Shown piece after piece: positions 33,093 through 41,598 of a DNA stretch of 64,000 nucleotides. A model generated the notes under the pieces. It was given only the letters and a program-made list of their open reading frames with translations. It did no database searches and was not told where the DNA came from. Made by a program: the position numbers and the translations under genes. Location of the stretch: NCBI GenBank assembly GCA_963807975.1, contig CAWEDV010000001.1, positions 2,835,194 through 2,899,193 on the forward strand, given 5' to 3'. Within the stretch, counting starts at the first letter, position 1. Each line of letters opens with the position of its first letter. Source of the DNA: JAACFF01 sp963807975 (lineage in GTDB: Bacteria > Chloroflexota > Anaerolineae > Promineifilales > Promineifilaceae).

Positions 33093-34847
33093 GTGAGCAA
33101 ACGAGAATTCCGGCTGGAAAACGAATATACATACAACCGCACTGCGCCGGTGCGCTGGATCTTGTCGCATGTGATGCGCTATCCGCTGCTGCCGTTGGCT
33201 GCATTTTTGTCGGCCGTCTTCGTCAGCGTGGTCAACAGCACGACGCAGGTCATAATCGGCCGTGCTTTTGATTTGATCAGTGTACCAGAATGGGAAGTCT
33301 CCGCCCTGCTGATGATGGCTGTGGCCATTTTTCTCCTCGCCGTGGGCAGTGCCTTCTTCTCACTCCTGCGTAATTTCAGCACGGAATACATCGCCCAACG
33401 TTTCGAACGGGACTCACGCGATGAACTGTATGTCGATCTATTAGGCAAGAGCCAGACTTTTCATGGCCGGCAGCGCATCGGGGATATTATGGCCCGGGCC
33501 ACCAATGATGTGCGCATGCTCAATATCATGTTCAGCCCTGGCTTAATGCTCATCTTCGATACCGTGTTAGGCATCGCCGTGCCGATCATTATGATCGCCC
33601 TCCTGGACATCCGGCTCATTCTGGTGCCCATCCTTTTCCTCATTGGTTTCATCCTTACGATCCGAGATTATGCCCGCCAGCTTAACCCGGTCAGCGCCTC
33701 CCTGCGCGAACAATTTGGCGTGATGAACGCCAACCTGGCCGAGACCATCAGCGGCATTGAGGTGGTCAAGGGCAATGCTCAAGAGCGTCAAGAAGAGGAC
33801 AAATTCGTCACCGACGCGCGACTCTACAAAGATTATTTCATACGCCAGGGAGAGATCCAGGCCCGCTATCTGCCCATGTTGGTTTTCAGTGTAGCCTGGG
33901 GCGCAGCCTTCTTCTTAGCCGTCATGCTCTGGCGCGCCGGGGAAATCTCAGCCGGCACAGTCGTCGCTTATATGGGATTGGTTGGTATCCTCCGTTTCCC
34001 GACATTCATATCCATCTTCTCCTTTAATTTGGTACAGTTAGGCATCGCCAGCGCACGGCGTATCCTGGATATGATCAATTCGGAAACAGAGATGGATGAA
34101 AACGAAGCCGGCGTCAGCAAAGCGATTGCGGGGCGGGTCATCTTTGACAAGGTCAGTTTTGGTTACAATGGCAAAGCAGTGCTCAAGGATATTAGTTTCA
34201 CCGCCAATCCAGGAGAGACCATCGCTATTGTCGGCCAAACAGGATCGGGCAAGACGACAATGACGCGCCTGATCAACCGCATCTTCGATGCCGACGAAGG
34301 GCGCATCCTGGTTGATGATGTGGATGTACGCGATTGGAAACTAGAATCGCTACGTTCCCAAATCTCAACCATCGAGCAAGATGTCTTCCTCTTCTCACGC
34401 ACACTGGCCGAGAATATCGCCTTCGGCTGTCCTGGTGCAGAGCGGGAGGCAATCGAGCAGGCAGCGCAGGAAGCGCAGGCCGACGGCTTCATTCACGATT
34501 TCAAGGAAGGGTATGAGACAGAAGTGGGCGAACGAGGCGTGATGCTCTCCGGTGGGCAGCGCCAGCGCATTGCCATCGCGCGCGCTTTTTTGACCGATCC
34601 ACGGATTCTCGTCTTGGATGACAGCACCAGCGCCATCGACAGCGCCACGGAAGACCAGATTCAGCGCGCCATGCGTAAGATCAGCAGCCAGCGCACGACC
34701 TTTTTGATCACCCACCGCTTAAGCCAGATCCGCTGGGCGGATCGCATTCTTGTGCTCAAACAGGGCCGGCTGATCGATCAGGGATCGCATGAAGATTTGC
34801 TGGCCCGCAGTAAAGATTATCAACGGATTTTCGCACGATATGAGTAA
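33093..34847 (+). CDS. ABC exporter half-transporter with degenerate catalytic glutamate
   Basis: A 584-residue half-transporter: six transmembrane segments (about residues 25-310) and an ATPase domain. Walker A is GQTGSGKTT (near 381) and the signature is a canonical LSGGQ (485). Walker B is ILVLDDSTSAID, with Asp510 where the catalytic Glu is expected. The next gene has the complementary defect (LSMGQ signature, intact Glu), so the pair should form a heterodimer with one working site. GTG 33093 was chosen because TATAAT at 33059-33064 lies inside the longer frame from 33027, and AGGA precedes the GTG. The substrate is unknown; drug or lipid export is typical for the family. Confidence 0.9.
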   Translation: MSKREFRLENEYTYNRTAPVRWILSHVMRYPLLPLAAFLSAVFVSVVNSTTQVIIGRAFDLISVPEWEVSALLMMAVAIFLLAVGSAFFSLLRNFSTEYIAQRFERDSRDELYVDLLGKSQTFHGRQRIGDIMARATNDVRMLNIMFSPGLMLIFDTVLGIAVPIIMIALLDIRLILVPILFLIGFILTIRDYARQLNPVSASLREQFGVMNANLAETISGIEVVKGNAQERQEEDKFVTDARLYKDYFIRQGEIQARYLPMLVFSVAWGAAFFLAVMLWRAGEISAGTVVAYMGLVGILRFPTFISIFSFNLVQLGIASARRILDMINSETEMDENEAGVSKAIAGRVIFDKVSFGYNGKAVLKDISFTANPGETIAIVGQTGSGKTTMTRLINRIFDADEGRILVDDVDVRDWKLESLRSQISTIEQDVFLFSRTLAENIAFGCPGAEREAIEQAAQEAQADGFIHDFKEGYETEVGERGVMLSGGQRQRIAIARAFLTDPRILVLDDSTSAIDSATEDQIQRAMRKISSQRTTFLITHRLSQIRWADRILVLKQGRLIDQGSHEDLLARSKDYQRIFARYE

Positions 34848-34855
34848 CACCTGAT

Positions 34856-34890
34856 CCCGATTTTGCCAAAAGCAGCAGGTGAAAATCGGG
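34856..34890 (+). promoter_or_regulatory. Intercistronic hairpin between the two ABC exporter genes
   Basis: CCCGATTTT (34856-34864) pairs with AAAATCGGG (34882-34890), with partial GATC extension. There is no T-run. It probably stabilises or partially attenuates the transcript between the two subunit genes. Confidence 0.45.
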
Positions 34891-34918
34891 GATCTGGGTA
34901 CAAAAACATGGTTTCTTA

Positions 34919-36754
34919 ATGGGTTTTATTCTAGACGGACTGGACACAGAAGATTACGACCGCCAATATGGTGACCGCGAGCTGTTAAACCGCATCATCG
35001 ACTATTTCCGGCCCTATAGACGCCAGATGATCCTCATCGCGGTGACGCTCACGCTCAACTCGATGGCAACCATTGCCGGTCCGATATTAATAGCCAAGGC
35101 GATCGATCTCATAACACCTGAAATATCCACGCAGGGGATTCTATTATTGAGCCTGGGTATTGGCATTCTTGGTGTTTCGGCCTGGGTATTCAATTTCATT
35201 CGCCAATGGTTCTCCGCGCGGGTGACGGGCAATGTGGTTTTGCAGCTGCGCAAAGATACCTTCGAGGCTACGGTAAGCCACGATATGTCCTTTTATGACG
35301 AACATCCCTCGGGCAAGGTCGTCAGCCGCGTCACGTCGGACACCCAAGATTTTTCGGAAACGGTCAATCTGACCCTCAATCTCTTCAGCCAGGGCCTGCT
35401 GGTGATCATGCTCACTGTGTGGCTGTTCACGATCAACGTGCGCTTGACCTTTCTGCTGATTATTATGACGCCAGTAGCGATAGCGATCGCCCTCAGTTTT
35501 CGCACCGTCGCCCGACGTGTAACGCGCAATGCGCGGCGTATTACGGCGATCATCAATGCCCAAATCCAGGAATCGATCAGCGGTATTGTCGTGGCCAAGA
35601 GCTTCCGCCAGGAGGCCGCGATTTACGCCACCTTCAACGAGAACAACCAGAAAGGGTACAAGGCCGGCTTGCAGCGTGGGATGACACTGATGTCAATTTT
35701 CCCGCTGATGGGGCTCGCATCTGGTTTGGGCACGGCCATTTTGCTTTATGCCGGCGGGTTGGCAACGGCGGATCCAGCAAGCGGGATTACAGCGGGCGAT
35801 TGGTATCTCTACATGCAGGCCGTGGGTTTTTACTGGTGGCCTTTGCTCAATATCGCTTCTTTTTGGAGCCAGTTCCAGGATGGTCTTTCAGCCGCCGAAC
35901 GAGCCTTCGCTTTAATTGATGCGGAACCCAAGGTTGTGCAAAATGCCGATGAAGAGGTAGAGAAATTGGACGGCCGTATTCGCTTCGATCATGTGCGCTT
36001 CAGTTATACGGACAAGGAAGTTGTCCTGCCCGACTTTTCGCTGGATATCAAGCCTGGGGAAACATTGGCCCTGGTGGGCCATACCGGGGCCGGCAAAAGC
36101 AGTATCGCCAAGCTGGTGACGCGCTTCTATGAATTTCAAGGGGGGCGCATTCTGATCGATGAACGGGATATTCGCAACCTGGATCTGGGGCAGTACCGCC
36201 TCTATTCGGGGATTGTTCCCCAGGAACCGTTCCTATTTTCGGGAACCGTGGGCGAGAATATCCGTTATGGTCTCCCCACCGCCACAGAAGAGGATGTCCT
36301 CAAAGCGGCAACCCAGCTCAGCGAGGGGGAATGGCTGGATGCGCTCTCCGATGGCCTGGATACCGATGTCGGCGAACGGGGGGCAAGTTTGTCCATGGGA
36401 CAACGACAACTAGTGGCCCTGGCGCGCGTGGTGCTCAAGGACCCCAGCATTTTCATCCTCGACGAAGCCACAGCCAGCGTGGACCCCTTCACCGAAATGC
36501 AGATCCAGGAAGGGCTGGATGCCATTATGAAAGATCGCACCGCAATCGTCATCGCCCACCGCCTGTCCACAATCCGCAATGCTGACCGCATCATCGTCAT
36601 GGAAGACGGCCGTATACTGGAGGAAGGGACGCATGAGAGCCTGCTGGCCGGCAGCGGGCATTATGCCGATCTCTACAACACCTACTTCCGGCACCAAAGT
36701 CTCGAATACATTGAAAACTGGATCCAAGAAGCGGATCAAGTAACGGCCGATTGA
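34919..36754 (+). CDS. ABC exporter half-transporter with variant signature motif
   Basis: A 611-residue half-transporter. An acidic N-terminus (DGLDTEDYDRQYGDRELLNR) precedes six transmembrane segments. The ATPase domain has Walker A GHTGAGKSS, signature LSMGQ (residues 491-495, Met493 for Gly) and an intact Walker B FILDEATASVD with Glu516, then the H-loop IVIAHRLST. With the preceding subunit (Asp for Glu, normal LSGGQ) the consensus site uses this protein's Walker motifs and the partner's signature. 71 nt separate the genes. Confidence 0.9.
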   Translation: MGFILDGLDTEDYDRQYGDRELLNRIIDYFRPYRRQMILIAVTLTLNSMATIAGPILIAKAIDLITPEISTQGILLLSLGIGILGVSAWVFNFIRQWFSARVTGNVVLQLRKDTFEATVSHDMSFYDEHPSGKVVSRVTSDTQDFSETVNLTLNLFSQGLLVIMLTVWLFTINVRLTFLLIIMTPVAIAIALSFRTVARRVTRNARRITAIINAQIQESISGIVVAKSFRQEAAIYATFNENNQKGYKAGLQRGMTLMSIFPLMGLASGLGTAILLYAGGLATADPASGITAGDWYLYMQAVGFYWWPLLNIASFWSQFQDGLSAAERAFALIDAEPKVVQNADEEVEKLDGRIRFDHVRFSYTDKEVVLPDFSLDIKPGETLALVGHTGAGKSSIAKLVTRFYEFQGGRILIDERDIRNLDLGQYRLYSGIVPQEPFLFSGTVGENIRYGLPTATEEDVLKAATQLSEGEWLDALSDGLDTDVGERGASLSMGQRQLVALARVVLKDPSIFILDEATASVDPFTEMQIQEGLDAIMKDRTAIVIAHRLSTIRNADRIIVMEDGRILEEGTHESLLAGSGHYADLYNTYFRHQSLEYIENWIQEADQVTAD

Positions 36755-36788
36755 CTTTTCTCAATACTGAACAATTTCAATCTACCTC

Positions 36789-36817
36789 TAGCAACAGCTT
36801 GGTGAAGCTAGTTGCTA
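36789..36817. terminator. Bidirectional hairpin between convergent genes
   Basis: TAGCAAC-AGCTT pairs with AAGCT-A-GTTGCTA with one bulged base and a GGTG loop. It sits between the ABC exporter gene and yqhA, which converge. No T-run is present. Confidence 0.45.
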
Positions 36818-36882
36818 TTGAATATGGCGTGTCGCCAGACTACCCATCCGCATGATTCTGAGATTAAGATCCGGTTGCTGGT

Positions 36883-37452
36883 TCAATCCTCTTGCTCACC
36901 CCCACTGCCGTCGGGCGGCACAGCTCTTTCTAAAATCCTTTCTTCTTTTTCTTCATCAGAAGCCGCGCTCATCCATCTCAAAGCGAGAGCCAGGGCGATA
37001 ATAGCCCCGGGAATAACCAGGTCCGTCCACTCTAAAGAGCCAAACCCGGCTGTGAGTGCAAACTCAAGGAAACTGACGGAGAGCAGCATGATGATTACCT
37101 TGAGCAGCATTTCGTCCATGCCGCCCATCTTCTTCAACCTATTCCACGATAGTGTTTTTTGAGGTTTGTCTTTGGAGCTGGTCTTGAAGAACAGCGTATA
37201 TAAGCCAACGGCAAATATCATCAAGATGGCCGCGAAGAGAAAGTGGTCGATAGACCCTACCAACTTGATCATCGCCATTTCTCCGGCTTCGATTGTCCCT
37301 TCTGGTTCGTCAATGCCAAAGTAAAGCAGGTACGCTTCTACCGTATTCTGCGCTCCAAAGAGCAGCATCAATATCGCGCCGAAAAAGGGCGCGATGACGG
37401 CCAGGATGGCCACGTATCGTAGGCTAAAGACTGCGTCAAAGAATTTCCTCAT
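36883..37452 (-). CDS. YqhA/UPF0114 family membrane protein
   Basis: A 189-residue membrane protein with three to four hydrophobic segments. The N-terminal FFDAVFSLRYVAILAVIAPF and the central VGSIDHFLFAAILMIFAVGLY are the conserved blocks of UPF0114. Function is unknown. The C-terminus is acidic (EEKEERILERAVPPDGSG). ATG 37452 is preceded by GGAGG with 6 nt spacing; the 44-residue upstream extension to 37584 is not supported. Confidence 0.8.
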   Translation of the reverse strand: MRKFFDAVFSLRYVAILAVIAPFFGAILMLLFGAQNTVEAYLLYFGIDEPEGTIEAGEMAMIKLVGSIDHFLFAAILMIFAVGLYTLFFKTSSKDKPQKTLSWNRLKKMGGMDEMLLKVIIMLLSVSFLEFALTAGFGSLEWTDLVIPGAIIALALALRWMSAASDEEKEERILERAVPPDGSGGEQED

Positions 37453-37549
37453 TATTATCCTCCGCTCTATTGTGATTAATGCCATACTCCTTGGGAGATT
37501 CAATGGCCTCGGCTGCTCGGGACAATTCACGATTGCTCCTGAATCGAAC

Positions 37550-38350
37550 CTAACCAGGAGTACCACCATCTTTTTTGTCCTCATCTCGATTATAACGCCG
37601 GTCCCGCATGAGGCGGAGGGTATTTACCTCCGGCAATGAGGTGGCTTCTTTTGGGGCATCCGTCTCTGCCAACAAATCCAGGAGTTGGAAACCATCTTCG
37701 CCCACACGTTGGGCGTAGGCGGCTCTTTTTTCTTGACTTTTGGGTAATCGATAATCTTCTATGCGGCGAACGTATCTTTCATACCATTCTGATGGAGCCA
37801 CTTGCCTTAGCCATAACGGGGATTCTGCAGCGATGGCATTCAAGGCCGCTCGCATGGTTTCCCCTACGAGTTCAAGCCGTTTCATAACGCGGATTGCCGC
37901 CAACACACGCGTCGCATCCCTTCTTTGTTTACCCCGCTCTTTGAGGAGGCCATTCTCACGGCAGCGTTGCAGGAATATGTCTAGTAGAATTGCTTCACCC
38001 CCACTGAGCAAGCGTGCGCGAAATTCACTTAGTACACTGAAATGAAAGCCGGGGTCTGTTAGGTCATAGCCCAGCAAATATTTCCAATTCATCCGGCTTC
38101 TTACCGCATCAGCCGCTTGTCGATCGGTCATATTCTCTCGAAATTGCATGATCGTTACCAAAGCCAGTCGCCATGGCGGCAATGCCGGCTGTCAATACTC
38201 AGGAAAGAGGTCGACAAAGTGATCATCCTCGACTATCGTGCCCAGATTATCTCGTAAGGTTAGGTAGGGATTGCCTTTTGGAAAGGCTGCTCGGGTAACT
38301 TCTTCTGTCAATTCCGGTACTTCTAGTATCAACTCGGGCTTGAGCGACAT
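37550..38350 (-). pseudogene. IS1182-family transposase remnant
   Basis: N-terminal part of an IS1182-type transposase in one frame broken by an in-frame stop. The first block (PELILEVPELTEEVTRAAFP, PKGNPYLTLRDNLGTI, DDHFVDLFPEY) ends at TGA 38192-38194. It resumes in the same frame with QPALPPWRLALVTIMQF, DRQAADAVRSRMNWKY, LTDPGFHFSVLSEFRARL. The family has Gly-Gln-Pro at the stop, so a single G-to-T change (GGA to TGA) explains it. The protein also ends at 37550, before the DDE catalytic domain, so about the last half is missing. It is a dead insertion fragment. Confidence 0.82.
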
Positions 38351-38534
38351 CTGAACCCTCCTGTCGTTTCTCTGGAAAATGTCAGCCCAAGTATACAATT
38401 CTGGCTTAGAAACGCTCTCAGATCACTTCGGCGACAGTATCCGCTCGTTTTCTTTGACAATTCTACCCGAGCATTTCAAAGATGTAAGGAATATTTAACC
38501 CGAATTACCAGCAGTGATAAAGCATTCTTTCAGC

Positions 38535-38540
38535 TATAAT
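38535..38540 (+). promoter_or_regulatory. -10 box of the MalT-like regulator gene
   Basis: TATAAT, 31 nt before ATG 38572. The -35 region is poor, as is common for activator-dependent promoters. Confidence 0.35.
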
Positions 38541-38571
38541 TCTTCTGATTCAGAACACAACAGGGCTAAAT

Positions 38572-41223
38572 ATGGGTACACTGATCGAAGCCAAACTGAG
38601 AACGCCACGATTGCGCGAAGGATATGTAACCCGCCCGCGCCTCTTGACGCAGTTGGATCACGGTTTAGGGCATGGCCTTATCCTTGTTTCGGCTCCAGCC
38701 GGATATGGCAAAACATCATTGGCAGCCGATTGGTTACACCAGCGGCCAGCATTGAAGACTGCTTGGATCTCTCTGGATGAAAATGACAATGACCTGGACG
38801 TTTTTCTCCGTTATCTGACAACGGCCGTTCACAACACTTTTCCCCAGGAACGGCCGTGCACCAACACCCAGGCGCTGCTCAACGCACCCCAGTCACCCAC
38901 ACTGGAAACCATTACCAACACCCTGATCAACGACCTGACCCAACTGCCCAATCCCCTGCTTTTGACACTTGATGATTATCATCTGATTACCCTGCCGGCC
39001 ATCCAGCAGATGATGGCGGCGCTTGTTCGCCATCTACCGCCAGCGCTGCAGCTGCTGTTGATCACCCGCATAGACCCGGCGCTGCCCCTGCTGACCCGCC
39101 GCCGAGCGCAGCAGCTTCTATCGGAGATACGCGCTGCTGATCTGCGCTTTGCCTTGCCCGAAGCACGCGCTATTCTGACCCAAACGACCGGCGCTGAAGT
39201 GGATGAAGAAACAGCCGTTCTGCTGGAAGAGCAGACTGAAGGCTGGATTATCGGCTTGCAACTGGCAGGCATTTCCCTGCGCGGGCAGGAAGACCCCGCA
39301 GCGTTTGCCCGCACCTTTCAAGAGCGCAGCCATCGCCTGATCATGGACTTTTTGCTGGACGAAGTGCTGGCCCGCCAACCTCGCGCTGTAATGGAGTTTT
39401 TGTTGAAAACGGCCGTTCTGGAGCGGTTTTGTGATTCATTATGCCAAGCTGTCGTCGGCCGGTACGGCCAGGAGTCATTGCTGGCGAGGTTGGTACAGGC
39501 CGATCTCTTCCTGATTTCCCTCGATGAACAGGGAACATGGTACCGCTACCATCACCTGTTTCGGGAACTGTTGCAGCGCCGGCTGGCGCAAGAATGGCCT
39601 CAAGAAGAAATTGCCGCCCTGCATCGCCATGCCGGCCAATGGCTGGCAGCAAATGGCTTCACCGAAGCGGCGCTGCGTCATTTACTGAAAGCGGACGATG
39701 TGGAAACAGCCGTTACCCTCATTGAAGCACAACGCCATGAAATCCTCAATCGAGGAGAAATGCACCGCCTGACACGCTGGCTGGCTCTCCTGCCGCAAAA
39801 CATCGTGAGACAGCGCCCCGCCTTGCTGCAGATCAAAGCATGGATACTGCGCTGGCAGGCCAAATACCAGGCAATACCAGCACTGCTCCAACAAGCAGAA
39901 GCACTGCTGGAAACGGATAAAGCCACCAGCGAAAGCGCTAATCTCGACATTTTACACGGTGAACGAGACGCATTACGCAGCGAAATCGCCTTCTTCCAAA
40001 ACGATTTTCCGCGCTGCTCCACCTTAGCCCAGTCAGCCTTAGAGCTCCTGCCACCCCACTGCTCTTATGCCCGGGGTCTGGCCGCTTTGTTCAAGCTTAT
40101 TGGGCAGCAAAGCCTGGGACAGACAGAAGCCGCGCTGGAAAAGCTTTACGTCTGGCTTGAGGAGGATCGGTTCCAGCATTACGCCGCCCGCTACTGCTTA
40201 ATGTTGGCAGCCGGCGCTATTTACGGCATGGTCGGCGACTTGAAACGTCTGGAGCAAATTGGACAACACTTGCTTCAAGCAGGGTTAGCAAAAGAACACC
40301 CGCTCAGTATTACCTGGGCGAGCCATTTCTTAGGCCATGCCTATTACCAGTGGAACCGCCTGGAAGAGGCCGCCGCCCATTGGTCAACGGTGGCAAAATG
40401 GCCCTATCAAGCCAATTTCCTGGTCTACCATGATGCGATGCTGGGTCTGGGTCTGGTTTATCACAGTCAGGGAGACGAAACACAGGCACAGCAAACGCTT
40501 GATACGTTAACCCAGGTCATGCTGGAGATAAACCAGATACAATTCACACCACAGGTAGAATCGTTTCGTACTCGCCTGGCGCTGCTGCGCGGAGAGGTGG
40601 GCACAGCCGTTCATTGGCTGCAAACCGGGCTGAAACCCGCGCGGATGTCGCTCTGGTTCTGGGAGGCCAACGATATTACCCATGTCAAGGTGCTAATAGC
40701 ACAGGGAACGGCTGTTTCCTACCAAGAAGCCACCGACTTGCTAACCTCTTGCCAGCAGTATGCTGAAGAGACGGCCAGCGTCTGGCTGCTCATCCAGATT
40801 TGGGCGCTGTGGGCGCTGCTGGCACAGGCCCAGGGCAAGCAAGAGGCAGCCCTGGATGCCGCCAAACATGCCGTGCACCTGGCCGAACCCGGCGGTTACC
40901 TGCGCCTCTTTGTAGAACTAGGCGCTGAGATGGCTGAGTTGCTGGCACAATTGGCGGCGCGCGGGGTTGCACCTGCCTATATCGACCGTATTCTGGCTGT
41001 ATATCGCGCTGACCAATCACTTGAAGAAGATACGCTGACCAGCCGCGAATTGGAAGTTTTAGCCCTGTTGCAAAAAGGCTTATCCGACAAAGAGATTGCC
41101 GAGCGGTTGGTTTTGTCTGTGCTGACGGTGAAGAAACATAACCGCCATATTTACCAAAAACTGGGTGTTAACGGCCGTCGCCAGGCTGCCGCTAAAGCGA
41201 AAACGCTCAATCTCCTCGCTTAA
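38572..41223 (+). CDS. MalT-like LuxR-family ATP-dependent regulator
   Basis: An 883-residue LAL/STAND regulator. The NTPase domain has Walker A APAGYGKTSLA (about residues 43-53) and Walker B LLTLDDYHLIT. A winged-helix region and TPR-like repeats follow (about 420-800). The C-terminal LuxR HTH is LTSRELEVLALLQKGLSDKE with VKKHNRHIYQKLGV. Such proteins bind ATP and an inducer and activate neighbouring genes. The following small ORF and alkyl sulfatase on the same strand are the likely targets. Several codons overlap ACGGCCGT or its variant ACAGCCGT. Confidence 0.92.
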   Translation: MGTLIEAKLRTPRLREGYVTRPRLLTQLDHGLGHGLILVSAPAGYGKTSLAADWLHQRPALKTAWISLDENDNDLDVFLRYLTTAVHNTFPQERPCTNTQALLNAPQSPTLETITNTLINDLTQLPNPLLLTLDDYHLITLPAIQQMMAALVRHLPPALQLLLITRIDPALPLLTRRRAQQLLSEIRAADLRFALPEARAILTQTTGAEVDEETAVLLEEQTEGWIIGLQLAGISLRGQEDPAAFARTFQERSHRLIMDFLLDEVLARQPRAVMEFLLKTAVLERFCDSLCQAVVGRYGQESLLARLVQADLFLISLDEQGTWYRYHHLFRELLQRRLAQEWPQEEIAALHRHAGQWLAANGFTEAALRHLLKADDVETAVTLIEAQRHEILNRGEMHRLTRWLALLPQNIVRQRPALLQIKAWILRWQAKYQAIPALLQQAEALLETDKATSESANLDILHGERDALRSEIAFFQNDFPRCSTLAQSALELLPPHCSYARGLAALFKLIGQQSLGQTEAALEKLYVWLEEDRFQHYAARYCLMLAAGAIYGMVGDLKRLEQIGQHLLQAGLAKEHPLSITWASHFLGHAYYQWNRLEEAAAHWSTVAKWPYQANFLVYHDAMLGLGLVYHSQGDETQAQQTLDTLTQVMLEINQIQFTPQVESFRTRLALLRGEVGTAVHWLQTGLKPARMSLWFWEANDITHVKVLIAQGTAVSYQEATDLLTSCQQYAEETASVWLLIQIWALWALLAQAQGKQEAALDAAKHAVHLAEPGGYLRLFVELGAEMAELLAQLAARGVAPAYIDRILAVYRADQSLEEDTLTSRELEVLALLQKGLSDKEIAERLVLSVLTVKKHNRHIYQKLGVNGRRQAAAKAKTLNLLA

Positions 41224-41242
41224 ATACTTCCAATATACTTCC
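41224..41242 (+). promoter_or_regulatory. Direct repeats upstream of the sulfatase operon
   Basis: ATACTTCC occurs at 41224-41231 and 41235-41242, 11 bp apart (about one helical turn). A partial third copy (ACTTCCTTT) is at 41266. They fit an activator site just after the regulator gene, but the stretch is only 62 bp. Confidence 0.3.
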
Positions 41243-41285
41243 TTTCGCTCTACAAATCATCGCCGACTTCCTTTATGATCCTGTT

Positions 41286-41570
41286 ATGGCGCAGCAAAAA
41301 TTGACGATGTATGAAATGGCCGTTTACCGCATAAGTTTTCAGGGTGCGTTCGATGACTCCTGGCTGCAAAGCCTGGGCGCAGAGTGGACCATCCAATCTA
41401 GTGACGAAAGTCCAGCCTTAACGACGACGATTACCGGAGCCATGTGTGACCAGGCCGCCTTGCTGGGTTTGTTGAGCAGTTTGTATGATGTAGGATTGCC
41501 CCTGCTGGCCGTTGAATGCCTGGAAACGACCACGGGGAAGCAGAAACACGGTGAACAGCCGGCAGAATAA
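41286..41570 (+). CDS. Small protein of unknown function
   Basis: A 94-residue protein not assigned to a family. The pattern YRISFQGAFDDSWLQSLGAE, a central AALLGLLSSLYDVGLPLLAVE and a charged tail suggest a small alpha/beta protein. It lies 62 nt after the regulator gene and 28 nt before the sulfatase start, so it is probably in the same transcript. Similar small genes next to MalT-like regulators in related genomes are recalled but not verified. Confidence 0.6.
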   Translation: MAQQKLTMYEMAVYRISFQGAFDDSWLQSLGAEWTIQSSDESPALTTTITGAMCDQAALLGLLSSLYDVGLPLLAVECLETTTGKQKHGEQPAE

Positions 41571-41598
41571 TCAGAAAAACCAGCCAAAAGGAGAAATG

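Noticed and set aside
38192..38194. TGA in the IS1182 transposase read as glycine, as in some uncultured lineages with altered codes.
   Set aside because: Several intact genes end in TGA, including the alpha-oxoamine synthase at 26380, the SulP-upstream gene at 45135 and the solute-binding protein at 58677, and the transposase lacks its C-terminal half. A nonsense mutation in a dead element is simpler.
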